A stretch of 64,000 bases of DNA from Bordetella genomosp. 13. Its GTDB lineage: Bacteria > Pseudomonadota > Gammaproteobacteria > Burkholderiales > Burkholderiaceae_B. The position numbers were made by a program, and so were the translations under genes. The notes beneath the pieces were generated by a model that saw nothing but the letters and a program-made list of their open reading frames with translations, did no database searches and had not been told where the DNA came from. Numbering within the stretch: position 1 is the stretch's first letter; the number at the start of each line of letters is the position of its first letter. Where the stretch lies: NCBI RefSeq assembly GCF_007679965.1, contig NZ_VEHL01000005.1, positions 310,001 through 374,000 of the forward strand, written 5' to 3'. This document shows positions 40,302-50,310 of this stretch, piece after piece.

Positions 40302-41261
40302 TTATGCCGCGTCCGCCGGCTTGAGCATCGGCAGGATGAATTCCATGAAGGCGCGCGTCTTGGCCGGCAGCAGGTTCGACGGAAACACCGCGTAGACCGA
40401 GATCGGGTCCACTTTCCAGTCGGGCAGCACGCGCTGCAGCGAGTTGCGCTTGATCACCGGGTCCAGCGCCGGGCAGTAGGGCAGCCGTGTGATGCCCATG
40501 CCCAGTCCGGCCAGCGTGCCCATCACGCTGATGTTGTTGCCCGCCACGTGGCCATCAACGTGCACGCGCATGTTGCTGACGCCGTCATGCAGGTTCCAGT
40601 GCGAATAGGCCTCGTCGATGGCCGTGCGCAGGCACTGGTGCTGCGCCAGGTCGGCTGGCGAGCGCGGCTGGCCGTATTGCGCCAGATACTCGGTGGACGC
40701 ATACAGGTAACTGTCCAGCGTCTGCACTTCCTGGATGACGGCGTTGGCATCGGCCCCCGCGTCGCTGTGGTCGTGGCCGAAGCGCAGGATGACGTCGTAC
40801 GGCGTGCCGTGCGAGTCGGAACTGGAGCGCATGCTCAGGTCGAACTCGCAGTCCAGTTCGGGATAGCGGTCGGTGAAGCCGCGCAGCGCCTCGGGCAGCA
40901 GCCAGATGGCCAGGCTGTACGGCATGGAGATGCTCAGCCGGCCCTTGGGACGGTCGGACAGGGCCAGCAACTGCTCGTGCGCCAGCCGCGCCTCGTCGAC
41001 CAGGCCCTGGCAGCGCTGCAGGTACACGGTGCCTGCGTCGGTCAGTTCCAGCCGCCGCGTGTTGCGGTTGATCAGCCGCATGCCGATGGCCTGTTCCAGC
41101 TGGTTGATGCGCCGCGACAGCGTGGAGGTCGGCATGTCCAGCGCGCGGGCGGCCAGGCTGAAGCTCTTGCGCCGCGCCACCTCGACGAACAGGGCGATAT
41201 CGTTCAGCTGCACGTTGTGCGCGTCGGCGTCGGCGTCGGAGGCGCTGGATTGCGATGTCAT
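40302..41261 (-). CDS. LysR-family transcriptional regulator
   Basis: A 319-residue LysR protein. The winged helix begins near residue 18 (QLNDIALFVEVARRKSFSLAARALDMPTSTLSRRINQLE, described as the HTH region to about 57), followed by RLINRNTRRLELTDAG, and an effector-binding domain to the end. The closest type in my knowledge is the CrgA/AaeR-like group. It is divergent from the glycosyltransferase gene (about 105 bases between starts); the AT-rich intergenic stretch near 41260-41310 is a likely operator region. Confidence 0.92.
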   Translation of the reverse strand: MTSQSSASDADADAHNVQLNDIALFVEVARRKSFSLAARALDMPTSTLSRRINQLEQAIGMRLINRNTRRLELTDAGTVYLQRCQGLVDEARLAHEQLLALSDRPKGRLSISMPYSLAIWLLPEALRGFTDRYPELDCEFDLSMRSSSDSHGTPYDVILRFGHDHSDAGADANAVIQEVQTLDSYLYASTEYLAQYGQPRSPADLAQHQCLRTAIDEAYSHWNLHDGVSNMRVHVDGHVAGNNISVMGTLAGLGMGITRLPYCPALDPVIKRNSLQRVLPDWKVDPISVYAVFPSNLLPAKTRAFMEFILPMLKPADAA

Positions 41262-41366
41262 ATTCGATTGCAAAATCCGGAAATTCTGATACTTGCCTGA
41301 GACACGTATCCCATAAACTGAAAGCCTCTCCACCCCTGCCAGACCGCCTGCTACACGGCATTGCGC

Positions 41367-42293
41367 ATGACGGATCAACACTGTGCCATCACGGTGGTCA
41401 CCCCCACCTACAACCGTGCCGATACCCTGCCGCGCGTCTATGCATCGCTCAGCCGGCAGACCTATCGCGATTTCGAATGGTTGATCGTGGATGACGGGTC
41501 GACCGACGCCACGCACCAGATCGTGCAGGCGTGGCAAGCCCGTGCGGATTTTCGCATACGGTACGTGTGGCAGCGCAACCAGCACAAGAAGGCCGCGATC
41601 AACCGCGGCGTGCGCGAGGCCCAGGGGAAGTGGCTGGTGGCGCTGGACAGCGACGACGAGATGCCGCCCGACGCGCTGCAGATTTTCCGAGACGAATGGG
41701 ACGCGATCCCCGCGGACCAGCGCGACCGCTACGTCTCCGTCACGGGGCTGTGCGCGCGGCCCGATGGCAACATCGTCGGCGACAGGTATCCCGACGCGCT
41801 GCGCGACGGCACGGCGCTGGACATGTACTTCCATCACAAGGTGCGCGGCGAGAAGTTCAGCTGCATGCGCACCGACGTGCTGCGCCGGTTCCCGTATCCC
41901 GAGGACGTGGCGGGATTCGTGCCCGAGAGCCTGGTGTGGTGGGCGGTGGCGCGCGCCGGCTACCGCCAGCGCTTCATCAACCGCGTGGTGCGCATCTATC
42001 ACGATTCGGCCGAGAGCCTGACGCGCGGCGGCGTGTCGGGCAGCAACGTGCAGGGCCTGTATCTGCTGGCGTGGGACACGCTGCAGCACCACATGTCGAT
42101 GATCGGCCGCCGTCCGCGCGTGTTCCTGATGGCGGCGGCGCGCTATACGCGTTTCCGCCTGTACCTCGAGCGCTCGGGCCTGCCCAGCGCGGTCAGCAGA
42201 TACCGGCTGACGAATCCGGCCGCGCTGGCGTTGGTGTGGCTGCTGTGGCCGATGGGCTATGCGCTGTACCGGCGCGACCGGCGCCGCCAGTAG
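41367..42293 (+). CDS. family 2 glycosyltransferase
   Basis: A 308-residue GT-A-fold glycosyltransferase. ITVVTPTYNRADTLP near 8-22 and LIVDDGSTDAT near 39-49 bind the nucleotide, and ALDSDDE with D94-x-D96 is the metal-binding DxD. A basic C-terminal segment with a hydrophobic stretch (NPAALALVWLLWPMGYAL) near 285-300 may tether it to the membrane. The start is either ATG 41367 or TTG 41361; no good ribosome-binding site decides. The acceptor is unknown and no other polysaccharide genes are nearby, so it is an orphan enzyme. Confidence 0.88.
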   Translation: MTDQHCAITVVTPTYNRADTLPRVYASLSRQTYRDFEWLIVDDGSTDATHQIVQAWQARADFRIRYVWQRNQHKKAAINRGVREAQGKWLVALDSDDEMPPDALQIFRDEWDAIPADQRDRYVSVTGLCARPDGNIVGDRYPDALRDGTALDMYFHHKVRGEKFSCMRTDVLRRFPYPEDVAGFVPESLVWWAVARAGYRQRFINRVVRIYHDSAESLTRGGVSGSNVQGLYLLAWDTLQHHMSMIGRRPRVFLMAAARYTRFRLYLERSGLPSAVSRYRLTNPAALALVWLLWPMGYALYRRDRRRQ

Positions 42294-42305
42294 GCGTCGC
42301 CGCGG

Positions 42306-42899
42306 TCACTTGCCGGCCCGTGCGGGCGCCGTCAGCAGCGGATACGGATTGATGGCGCCGCCCGTCTGGTAGATGCCGTAGTGCAGGTGCGGCGGCGTGC
42401 CGCGCGCATTGCCGGTATTGCCCACGTATCCCACCTTGTCGCCGGCCTTCAGCAGGTCGCCGCGGGCGATCTCGGCATAGTCGTCGAGGTGCGCGTAATA
42501 GTGCATCTGCCGGCCCGGCCCCACGACCCACACCACCTTGCCGCCCAGGTTGTTGGTGCCGACCTGCGTGACCACGCCTTCGGTGCTGGTCACCACCGGC
42601 GTGCCGCGCCTGGCGAAGATGTCGATGCCCTGGTGGGTGCGGCCCTGGCTGCGCGCGGCGCCCCAGGTGTCGGCCAACTGACGCGACGAGACACCGGCCA
42701 CGGGCACGGGCAGCGAGACGGGAATGGGCTTCAGGGCCAGCCGCATCACGTGCCAGGGCGCGCGCCAGGCGGGCGGGATGCGCGGCCAGCTCCACCAGCC
42801 GGCCGCGCCCAGCAGGGCGAGGACCACCAGCCAGAGCAGCAGGCCGCGCAGGCGGCGGCCGAAGGTGCGGGATGGAACGGGAGTGGCGACGTCGGTCAT
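42306..42899 (-). CDS. M23 family metallopeptidase (LytM-type), membrane anchored
   Basis: A 197-residue protein with one membrane helix (about 18-36) and a C-terminal LytM domain. The zinc ligands are complete: H89 and D93 in THQGIDIF, and H171/H173 in PPHLHYGIY, so it should be an active endopeptidase against peptidoglycan cross-links rather than a degenerate activator. The preceding TWGAARSQGR segment is common in this family. The gene converges with the glycosyltransferase, 12 bases apart. Confidence 0.9.
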   Translation of the reverse strand: MTDVATPVPSRTFGRRLRGLLLWLVVLALLGAAGWWSWPRIPPAWRAPWHVMRLALKPIPVSLPVPVAGVSSRQLADTWGAARSQGRTHQGIDIFARRGTPVVTSTEGVVTQVGTNNLGGKVVWVVGPGRQMHYYAHLDDYAEIARGDLLKAGDKVGYVGNTGNARGTPPHLHYGIYQTGGAINPYPLLTAPARAGK

Positions 42900-42960
42900 G
42901 GGCGAGGTCCTGTCCGTCTGCAAGACGGTTGGACCCCGCGAGGCGGGCAGGGTTCCTCGG

Positions 42961-43040
42961 GGAGGGGCCCCCACGCTGCGCCTTCGGCTTGCTGCCCCCC
43001 GAGGGGGCGCTTTTGCCTTGGGGCGGCCCGGCGGCAAAAG
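42961..43040 (+). repeat. dispersed GC-rich intergenic repeat, copy 2
   Basis: Contains CCCACGCTGCGCC, TTCGGCTTGCTG, CCCCCCGAGGGGGCG and CGGCCCGGCGGCAAAA, the same ordered blocks as the copy at 26191-26272. It lies between the M23 gene and the acidic-tailed protein gene. The CCCCC/GGGGG hairpin followed by CTTTTGCC could also weaken transcription read-through. Confidence 0.6.
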
Positions 43041-43073
43041 GGCCCCACGCCGCGCCCGCGGCTTGCCGACGGA

Positions 43074-43586
43074 TCAGGAGCGGGACGGCGGCACGTGGTC
43101 GCGCAGGTCCTCGTCGTCGTCCTCGTCGTCCTCGTCTTCGTCGTCGTAGTCCTCGTCGTCCGGCGGCAGCGCTTCGTCCTGCAGCGAGAAGGGAAGCACG
43201 TCGACCAGTTCGTCGGACCAGGCGGATTCCTCGCCGTCCTGGTCGATCTTCACGAAGCGTTCGCCTTCGTTGGTCGAGATCTGGATGGCCCACAGGAACA
43301 GGCAGTCGTAGGGGTCGGCGCTTTCCGGCAGGCCGCCGCGCTGGCCCAGCAGGCGCGTGCCCGTGCCGCCCAGCTGCACGTGCAGCGGCTGTTCTTCGGC
43401 GTCGTCGTCTTCCGCCAGCGGCATGCCGAAGCTGACCCATTCCAGGCCGGCTTCGTCGGTGCCCACTTCGGCCAGCACGGGCTGGCCCAGGTAGGCGCTC
43501 ATGGCATCGGCCGTCTTGGCCAGCATGTCGATTTCGGAGGGGCTGAATCGGGCGAGCGAGGCGGGCGGCGTGGCGGAGGCGGACAT
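43074..43586 (-). CDS. hypothetical protein with a highly acidic C-terminal tail
   Basis: A 170-residue soluble protein of no family I recognise. The first 140 residues look globular ([16 protein letters not shown], then [11 protein letters not shown] and a [20 protein letters not shown] block). The last 30 are almost entirely Asp and Glu (runs of D-E-D-D around residues 143-160), giving a disordered, strongly negative tail. The tail is encoded by a GAC/GAG-type repeat that looks like CGTCGTC on the plus strand. It is divergent from ettA (about 160 bases), which might point to a translation-related role, but that is only proximity. Confidence 0.75.
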   Translation of the reverse strand: MSASATPPASLARFSPSEIDMLAKTADAMSAYLGQPVLAEVGTDEAGLEWVSFGMPLAEDDDAEEQPLHVQLGGTGTRLLGQRGGLPESADPYDCLFLWAIQISTNEGERFVKIDQDGEESAWSDELVDVLPFSLQDEALPPDDEDYDDEDEDDEDDDEDLRDHVPPSRS

Positions 43587-43747
43587 GGCTGCGGCCTGGT
43601 AGAGGAATCGGAAGGACCGCTATTGTCGCGCGATCCGGATACGGTTGCATGACGGCGGCCGCGAAGCGGCGCCGCGCGGCGGCGGGCCGGCGGCGAAGGG
43701 CCTACAATCGATGCTTCTGCAACCCGCATCCCCGATTCCCCGCATCC

Positions 43748-45421
<1,674 letters not shown>

Positions 45422-45469
45422 GCGCTGCTCGCCATGCCGCGGGCGGCATGGCTCGGGCCTGCACCGACG

Positions 45470-45500
45470 AAAATGGATCGACCTTCGGGCGGTCCATTTT
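45470..45500 (+). terminator. intrinsic terminator after ettA
   Basis: AAAATGGATCG (45470-45480) pairs with the segment ending GGTCCATTTT (to 45500) around a CCTTCGG tip, giving a long stem with A-runs on one side and T-runs on the other, so it could work in both directions. A second small hairpin, CCATGCCGC/GCGGCATGG (45432-45451), lies just before it. Confidence 0.75.
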
Positions 45501-45585
45501 CATTTGCGATGCCGCGTGCTCTTGGTCCAGGCGAGGTCCGGCGTCGCGCAGCCTTGAGATGCGCCGCGCGTCCCGCGGACCAGGA

Positions 45586-46353
45586 TCAGAGCTTGTATCC
45601 GCCGCTGGCCTCGATCACCTGGGCGGTCACCCAGCGGCCTTCATCCGAGGCCAAAAACGCCACCACCGCGGCGATGTCCGAGGTCTCGCCGAAGCGCCCC
45701 AGTGCCGTGTCGGCTTCGATGGTCTTCACCATGTCGGCGTTCCCGCGGACGGCGGCGTTCATGTCGGTCCGCACCCAGCCCGGCGACACGGCATTCACCG
45801 TGATGCCGCGCGGGCCCAGTTCCATGGCCAGCGCATGGGTCAGGTTGTTGATGGCCGCCTTGGCCATGGAGTAGACAGGCACCATCGGCAATGGCCGCGT
45901 ACCCAGGCCGGACGAGATGTTGATGATGCGTCCGCCATCGCGCAGGCGGCCCAGCGCGGACTGGACGACGAAGAAGGGCGCGCGGGCGTGGACCGCGAAC
46001 ATCGTGTCCCAACTGTCCGGCGTCGCATCCGGCAGGCCGCCCCAGCCGGCATTGCCGGCATTGTTCACCAGGATGTCGAGCGCCTTGCCGCCGTTGCGCC
46101 TGGCGAGCTCGCCGTCGAGCGCCTCGAACAGCGCCGGGATGGCCCGGGCATCGGCCAGATCGGCCCCCAGGGCGAAGGCCTTGCCGCCGGCCTGCTCGAT
46201 GGCCTCGACCGCCTCGTCGGCCCCGGCCTTGCTGGCGTTGTAGGTCAGCGCTACCGTTGCGCCTTCCCGTGCGAGGCGTTGCGCGATCGCACGGCCGATG
46301 CCGCGCGATCCGCCCGTGATCAGGGCGGTCTTTCCAGCCAGTGATTTTGTCAT
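45586..46353 (-). CDS. SDR-family oxidoreductase (FabG-like)
   Basis: A 255-residue classical SDR starting at 46353, with AGGAA 8 bases upstream. TGGSRGIG lies near 13-20, NNAG at 97-100, S148, Y161 and K165 (YSMAKAA). The C-terminus ends in a SGGYKL form common among catabolic SDRs. Part of a leftward set with two NADP-binding proteins (46412-48102), which shares a promoter pattern with the LysR gene at 48242. The set looks like a redox module of unknown substrate. Confidence 0.9.
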   Translation of the reverse strand: MTKSLAGKTALITGGSRGIGRAIAQRLAREGATVALTYNASKAGADEAVEAIEQAGGKAFALGADLADARAIPALFEALDGELARRNGGKALDILVNNAGNAGWGGLPDATPDSWDTMFAVHARAPFFVVQSALGRLRDGGRIINISSGLGTRPLPMVPVYSMAKAAINNLTHALAMELGPRGITVNAVSPGWVRTDMNAAVRGNADMVKTIEADTALGRFGETSDIAAVVAFLASDEGRWVTAQVIEASGGYKL

Positions 46354-46411
46354 GGGTATTCCTGGTTGATGCGGGATCCCCATCGGGAATCCCGAAGCGG
46401 GTCCGCGGATC

Positions 46412-47110
46412 TCAGGCGATCCGTTCGCGCACGATGGGACCCGGGTTCGCCGTGGTCACCGAGATGCCCAGGCGGACCAGGTCGGCATCGCCGCCGTATT
46501 CGTGATCTGCAATGTGATGCAGCAGTACGCCCAACTGTTCCAGCTGGCGTGCGGCGCGCAGCGGACCTGCGTTGACCGGGATGAAGCCGGCATCCGCGAT
46601 CAGCCCGCGCACGAGCTGGCCCGCGTCGCGATCGTCCGTCGCGTAGAACACGTTGGGCCGGGACGCGGATTTCGCCCAGGCGTCCGCTTCCAGCACGGGG
46701 GCGGCCAGCAGGCTGAACGCCTTCACCACCCGCGCGCGCGGCAGCCGTTGCTGCAGGTATTCGGCGGTCGAGTCGTCGCGCATGAAGGCGTGATCGTGGA
46801 AGTGCACGAAGTCGCCGGTGACGCCCAGCGGATTCATGGTCTCGATGACGACCTTGCCGTCCAGCGCGTCGCCCACGGCCTCGATCATGGCGTCCGTCCG
46901 GGGCCAGTAGACCGAGAACAGGGCCGCGTCGCCGAAGTCCGCCGCCTGCCTGAAAGTGCCGGGCCGGGCGCTGCCGCCCAGTTCGGACAGCAGCGGCGCG
47001 ATCTTGCGGTCTTCGCCGTCCTTGGCCAGTGTCAGTTGGTGCCCCGCGGCCGCCCAGGCGCGCGCGAGGCGGCTGCCGATATTGCCGGTGTTCAGGATGC
47101 CTATTTTCAT
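46412..47110 (-). CDS. NADP-binding oxidoreductase, F420-dependent-reductase-like fold (first copy)
   Basis: A 232-residue Rossmann protein. MKIGILNTGNIGSRLARAW gives the dinucleotide motif (G-x-x-x-I/L-G) at once, and VVIETMNPLG and RARVVKAFSLLAAPVL are typical of the NADPH-dependent F420 reductase/NAD(P)-binding superfamily (F420_oxidored). Cofactor F420 itself is not expected here, so NADP is more likely. It precedes the SDR gene (58 bases) and follows its own divergent-type promoter near 47146-47202. Confidence 0.85.
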   Translation of the reverse strand: MKIGILNTGNIGSRLARAWAAAGHQLTLAKDGEDRKIAPLLSELGGSARPGTFRQAADFGDAALFSVYWPRTDAMIEAVGDALDGKVVIETMNPLGVTGDFVHFHDHAFMRDDSTAEYLQQRLPRARVVKAFSLLAAPVLEADAWAKSASRPNVFYATDDRDAGQLVRGLIADAGFIPVNAGPLRAARQLEQLGVLLHHIADHEYGGDADLVRLGISVTTANPGPIVRERIA

Positions 47111-47145
47111 GGCGTTTTCAATGTCCCATTCGTAGCGTGAAACGT

Positions 47146-47217
47146 CACTGTAGGGACGATCGGAGCAATGATAAATAGTGCAGAAAACTAAATACTGTTG
47201 TCTGGAAAGGCATCAAT
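47146..47217. promoter_or_regulatory. divergent promoter module, copy A
   Basis: Ordered blocks: CACTGTAGG (47146-47154), 15 bases, GATAAA (47170-47175), 14 bases, AAATACTGTTGTC (47190-47202), 8 bases, CATCAAT (47211-47217). All blocks and all spacings are the same as in 48184-48255. Leftward, TACAGT and TTTATC (17-base spacer) could serve the gene starting at 47110. Rightward, ATGATA-17-AATACT would read into sequence with no plus-strand gene. Confidence 0.6.
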
Positions 47218-47298
47218 AGGGCAGGTCTGGGCGAGACCGGCCTCGGGGGGCGCCATCTCCGTCGGCGCTCCGGAATCGGACGCCGAACGCCAAGGGCG

Positions 47299-48102
47299 CT
47301 ATCGCTTGACCGTGTCGGCGCTGGCCTGTTCGAGAAACAGGTCCACGTGCACCTGCGGCATGCCTTCCAGCGTTCCTCCGATCGGGGACGGACGCACCGC
47401 CTGCGCGACGAGCCGACGGGCTTCGTCGGGCGATACGGGCACCCCGCGCTGCTGGTAGATCCGCTTGGTTTCATCGTCGGACGCGTCTTGCGGCACGACG
47501 GGCGCGTAGCGCCAGAAGTAGATCGGGGTGCCGGGTTCGATGCGCCAGCTGTCGGCCAGCGAGCCGGCATCCACCACGTCGTAGCCGACGGCCTCTAGGA
47601 AGCGCGTCACGGCTTCCTTCGCGGCCGTGTCGTCGCCGGCGATCGGCAGGGTCGTCCGGGCCGCATCGCCCTTGGGCCGGGCATTGCTGCGCATGTGGAT
47701 CCAGCTGAGGTTGTGCAGCCCCTTGACCAGCCTGGCGCCGCGCAGTTGCCGCTGCATGAGTTCGCTGGACGTCAGTTCGCCGCCGTCGAGATCCGCGCGG
47801 CGGAAATCGCCCATGCCGGGGTAGTAGTTGCTCTGGTCCAGCACGATCTTGCCGTCGAACGCGTCCCTCGGCAGCGCCTCGAACGCCGCCAGCGGAATGG
47901 CGATCGAGACGATGTCCGCCGCCGCGATCGCTTCCTCGACCGTGCCCGCGCGCGCGCGGGGCCCGAGTTCCGCGATCAACGCATCGAGCGTGCCGGGACC
48001 GCGCGAATTGCTGATCACGACGTGGTATCCCGCCGTGACGGCCAGGTGTGCGGCGGCCTTGCCGACGAGGCCGGAGCCCACGATTCCAATGGTTTGAGCC
48101 AT
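47299..48102 (-). CDS. NADP-binding oxidoreductase, F420-dependent-reductase-like fold (second copy)
   Basis: A 267-residue paralogue-type protein of the gene at 46412: QTIGIVGSGLVGKAAAHLA forms the dinucleotide fold, followed by VVISNSRGPGTL, a later IVLDQSNYYPG and RLVKGLHNLSW. The C-terminal half is longer than in the first copy. The ATG at 48102 has AAGGAA 9 bases upstream and lies behind the promoter copy at 48184-48255. It is divergent from the LysR gene, the usual layout for a LysR target. Confidence 0.85.
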   Translation of the reverse strand: MAQTIGIVGSGLVGKAAAHLAVTAGYHVVISNSRGPGTLDALIAELGPRARAGTVEEAIAAADIVSIAIPLAAFEALPRDAFDGKIVLDQSNYYPGMGDFRRADLDGGELTSSELMQRQLRGARLVKGLHNLSWIHMRSNARPKGDAARTTLPIAGDDTAAKEAVTRFLEAVGYDVVDAGSLADSWRIEPGTPIYFWRYAPVVPQDASDDETKRIYQQRGVPVSPDEARRLVAQAVRPSPIGGTLEGMPQVHVDLFLEQASADTVKR

Positions 48103-48183
48103 GTACGTATTCCTTCGATGAGCGCTGGCGGCGTCCGCCAGCAGGTTTCGGGTGAGCCGCGCTGATTGCTGCTGCAGGAGAGC

Positions 48184-48255
48184 CACTGTAGGTTTGGCGT
48201 CCGTATTGATAAAGCGCTTCGAAAGGCAAATACTGTTGTCCATGAACACATCAAT
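48184..48255. promoter_or_regulatory. divergent promoter module, copy B (LysR side)
   Basis: CACTGTAGG (48184-48192), 15 bases, GATAAA (48208-48213), 14 bases, AAATACTGTTGTC (48228-48240), 8 bases, CATCAAT (48249-48255). Rightward TTGATA (48206-48211), 17 bases, AATACT (48229-48234) would start transcription around 48241-48242, on or beside the LysR ATG itself, giving a leaderless mRNA. Leftward TACAGT (48185-48190) with TTTATC (48208-48213) serves the oxidoreductase gene. Confidence 0.6.
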
Positions 48256-49147
48256 CGACCTGCCCGAGATGAGGGTCTTCGTGGCGGTGGTGACCGACGG
48301 CTCCTTCACCACGGCCGCGGATCGGCTGGGCACCGACAAGGCGCGCGTCAGCCGCATCGTCAGCCGCATGGAGGAAAAGCTCGGCGCGCAGCTCCTTACC
48401 CGTTCGACCCGCCGCCTCAACGTGACCGAAGTGGGGCGCGACTATTTCGAACGCGCCGTGTCCATCCTGTCCGCCGCCGACGCCGCCCAGGCGGCGGTGG
48501 CGCAGCAGACCAAGGAACCGAAAGGCCTGCTCAAGCTCACGGCCGGTTCCGAGTTCGGGACGATGGTGGTGGACGGGTGGATCGCGGCGTTCCTGCGGCA
48601 GGCGCCGAAAGTCACGGTCGAGGCGGAATACACCAACCGGCTCGTCGACATCATCCACGAGGGATTCGACGTGGCCATCCGCGTGGGCACGCTCGAGGAT
48701 TCCGGCCTGTCGGCCCGCAAGCTCGGCGAGGTGGCCTACGGGCTGTATGCGTCCGCCGACTACCTGCGCCGCCGGCCGGCGCCGGGCGCGCTGGCCGATC
48801 TGCGGCGCCACGACCTGATCATGAAGACGACGCGTGGCCGGTCCCACTGGACGCTGCTCAACGGCGCGGACACGGAAAAGGTCACGGCATCCGCGCGCTG
48901 CGCGGTCAACAGCACGATCGCGGCGAAGAACCTGGCGCTTGCGGGGATCGGGATCGCGCAGCTGCCGCGGTTCATGGCGCAGCCTCACGTAGACGATGGC
49001 TCGCTGTCGTGCGTGCTGCCCGGCTGGGCGGAGGCGCCGGCGCCCGTCCATGCCGTATTCGCTTCGAGCCGCTACATGGATCCCAAGGTGCGCGGTTTCG
49101 TGGATCTGAGCGTGAGCGCGTTCAGGGGCAACGGCGGTCGCCCTTAG
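48242..49147 (+). CDS. LysR-family transcriptional regulator
   Basis: A 301-residue LysR protein with HTH about 8-60 (MRVFVAVVTDGSFTTAADRLG, then RVSRIVSRMEEKLG; described by parts) and an effector domain with VDIIHEGFDVAIRVG and LALAGIGIAQLPRF. The group is the large CrgA-like one. No ribosome-binding site precedes the ATG at 48242; promoter elements reach right up to it. It probably controls the divergent oxidoreductase gene and, through the matching module at 47146, the genes at 46412 and 45586. Confidence 0.92.
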   Translation: MNTSIDLPEMRVFVAVVTDGSFTTAADRLGTDKARVSRIVSRMEEKLGAQLLTRSTRRLNVTEVGRDYFERAVSILSAADAAQAAVAQQTKEPKGLLKLTAGSEFGTMVVDGWIAAFLRQAPKVTVEAEYTNRLVDIIHEGFDVAIRVGTLEDSGLSARKLGEVAYGLYASADYLRRRPAPGALADLRRHDLIMKTTRGRSHWTLLNGADTEKVTASARCAVNSTIAAKNLALAGIGIAQLPRFMAQPHVDDGSLSCVLPGWAEAPAPVHAVFASSRYMDPKVRGFVDLSVSAFRGNGGRP

Positions 49148-49276
49148 CGGGCGCTGCCGCTATGCTTGCATGTTGCCGCCTGGTGCTTGACCCGCCAGGC
49201 ACTTGAAGATCGATCCCCAGACTCGTCGACCGCCGCGGGCGCATCCGCCTGCGGTCGTCGCCACAAGGAGCCTCCC

Positions 49277-49819
49277 ATGCCCGCCATTGCGTTGAAAGCC
49301 GAAGACTGCACCCTGCTGGTCATCGACATGCAGGCCAGGCTGCTGCCCGCCATCCATGACGGCGATGCGGTGCTGGCCAACACGCTTAAATTGGCGCGCG
49401 CCGCGCGCCTGCTGGACATCCCGGTGGTGGGTACCGAGCAGCAGCCCGACAAGCTGGGCGCCACCGTGCCCGAACTGGCCGCGGAACTGCGCGCGGTCTA
49501 CGCCAAGACGCACTTCTCGGCGGCGCGCGAACCCGGCTTCGAGGCATGGCTGCCGCCCGCGCGGCGCACCGTGCTGGTGGCGGGTGTCGAGGCTCACGTG
49601 TGCGTGCTGCAGACGCTGCTGGACCTGCGCCAGCGCGGCTGGCAGGTGCTGATGGTCTCCGACGCCACCGGCTCGCGCAGGCCGTCCGATCATCACGCGG
49701 CTTCGCGCCGTGCGCGGTCCGGGGGCGCGGACATCGTCAGCGCCGAAATGGCGATATTCGAATTTATGGAGACATGCGAGCACCCGCGATTCCGCGACGT
49801 GTTACGCCTGGTCAAATAA
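49277..49819 (+). CDS. isochorismatase-family cysteine hydrolase
   Basis: A 180-residue protein of the YcaC/nicotinamidase fold. The catalytic triad can be placed: D17 in LLVIDMQ, K77 in YAKTHFS and C109 in EAHVCVLQT, with the usual cis-peptide region before the Cys. The substrate is not determined. The ATG at 49277 follows AAGGAG. Start choice removes about 37 codons of open frame upstream that look non-coding. Confidence 0.9.
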   Translation: MPAIALKAEDCTLLVIDMQARLLPAIHDGDAVLANTLKLARAARLLDIPVVGTEQQPDKLGATVPELAAELRAVYAKTHFSAAREPGFEAWLPPARRTVLVAGVEAHVCVLQTLLDLRQRGWQVLMVSDATGSRRPSDHHAASRRARSGGADIVSAEMAIFEFMETCEHPRFRDVLRLVK

Positions 49820-49848
49820 GATTCAACCCGCCGTGCGATGACAGCCAG

Positions 49849-49866
49849 GTGTCAAACCATTGACAC
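49849..49866. promoter_or_regulatory. palindrome overlapping a -35-like element
   Basis: GTGTCAA (49849-49855) and TTGACAC (49860-49866) form a perfect 7-bp dyad around ACCA. The right arm contains TTGACA. It lies about 135 bases before the lipoprotein gene and looks like an operator; I cannot find a convincing matching -10. Confidence 0.35.
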
Positions 49867-49999
49867 AAATCCTGGGCAAACCTCACACTCGAGCGCTTGC
49901 GGTTCTGCGATTCTGAAGGCTCCGGAAACGAGCGCGCATCGCGCGGATTTCACGAAACGCGCGATGCGAGTTCTCCGCACGAGAATCAGGAGTCTCGCC

Positions 50000-50221
50000 A
50001 TGAAGATCCAGACCCTTACGAAAGCTTGTGTTGCCGCCGCGCTGGTCGCCACGATGGCCGGCTGCTCGACGTGGGACGGCATGAGCCACCGCCAGAAGGG
50101 CGCGGTGGGCGGCGCCGCGCTGGGCGGTGTCGCAGGGGCCGTCATCACCAACGGCGGCGTGCTCGGCACGGTGGGCGGCGCGGCGCTGGGCGGCATCATC
50201 GGCGACCAGGTCGCGAAGTAG
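50000..50221 (+). CDS. small glycine-zipper lipoprotein (OsmB/SmpA-like type)
   Basis: A 73-residue lipoprotein. After the ATG at 50000 (AGGAG upstream) comes a short hydrophobic signal ending in VATMAGC, with the lipidated Cys at about residue 22. The mature part is GAVGGAALGGVAGAVI and GTVGGAALGGIIGDQ, two glycine-zipper segments. Such small lipoproteins are usually outer-membrane-associated stress proteins. Function beyond that is unknown. Confidence 0.85.
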   Translation: MKIQTLTKACVAAALVATMAGCSTWDGMSHRQKGAVGGAALGGVAGAVITNGGVLGTVGGAALGGIIGDQVAK

Positions 50222-50247
50222 CGCGGTCGCCAACCGAGGCCGCCCGA

Positions 50248-50284
50248 AACGCCCGGGGTCGTACTGAGTTGACCACCGGGCGTT
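50248..50284. terminator. strong hairpin between convergent genes
   Basis: AACGCCCGG (50248-50256) pairs with CCGGGCGTT (50276-50284), and GGTC with GACC inside it, around a 10-base loop with one bulged A. It lies 27 bases after the lipoprotein gene and just before the convergent Bug gene stop. There is no T-run, so termination efficiency is uncertain. Confidence 0.55.
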
Positions 50285-50310
50285 CTGTATCCGGCTCCGA
50301 TCAACGCCAG

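Noticed and set aside
43084..43170. Repetitive CGTCGTC run considered as a CRISPR-like or tandem repeat array
   Set aside because: It is the codon pattern of an Asp/Glu-rich protein tail, with no spacers.
47198..47458. A plus-strand frame beginning just after promoter copy A, possibly a remnant of a second LysR
   Set aside because: Its translation shows no LysR helix-turn-helix pattern and it overlaps the oxidoreductase gene on the other strand.
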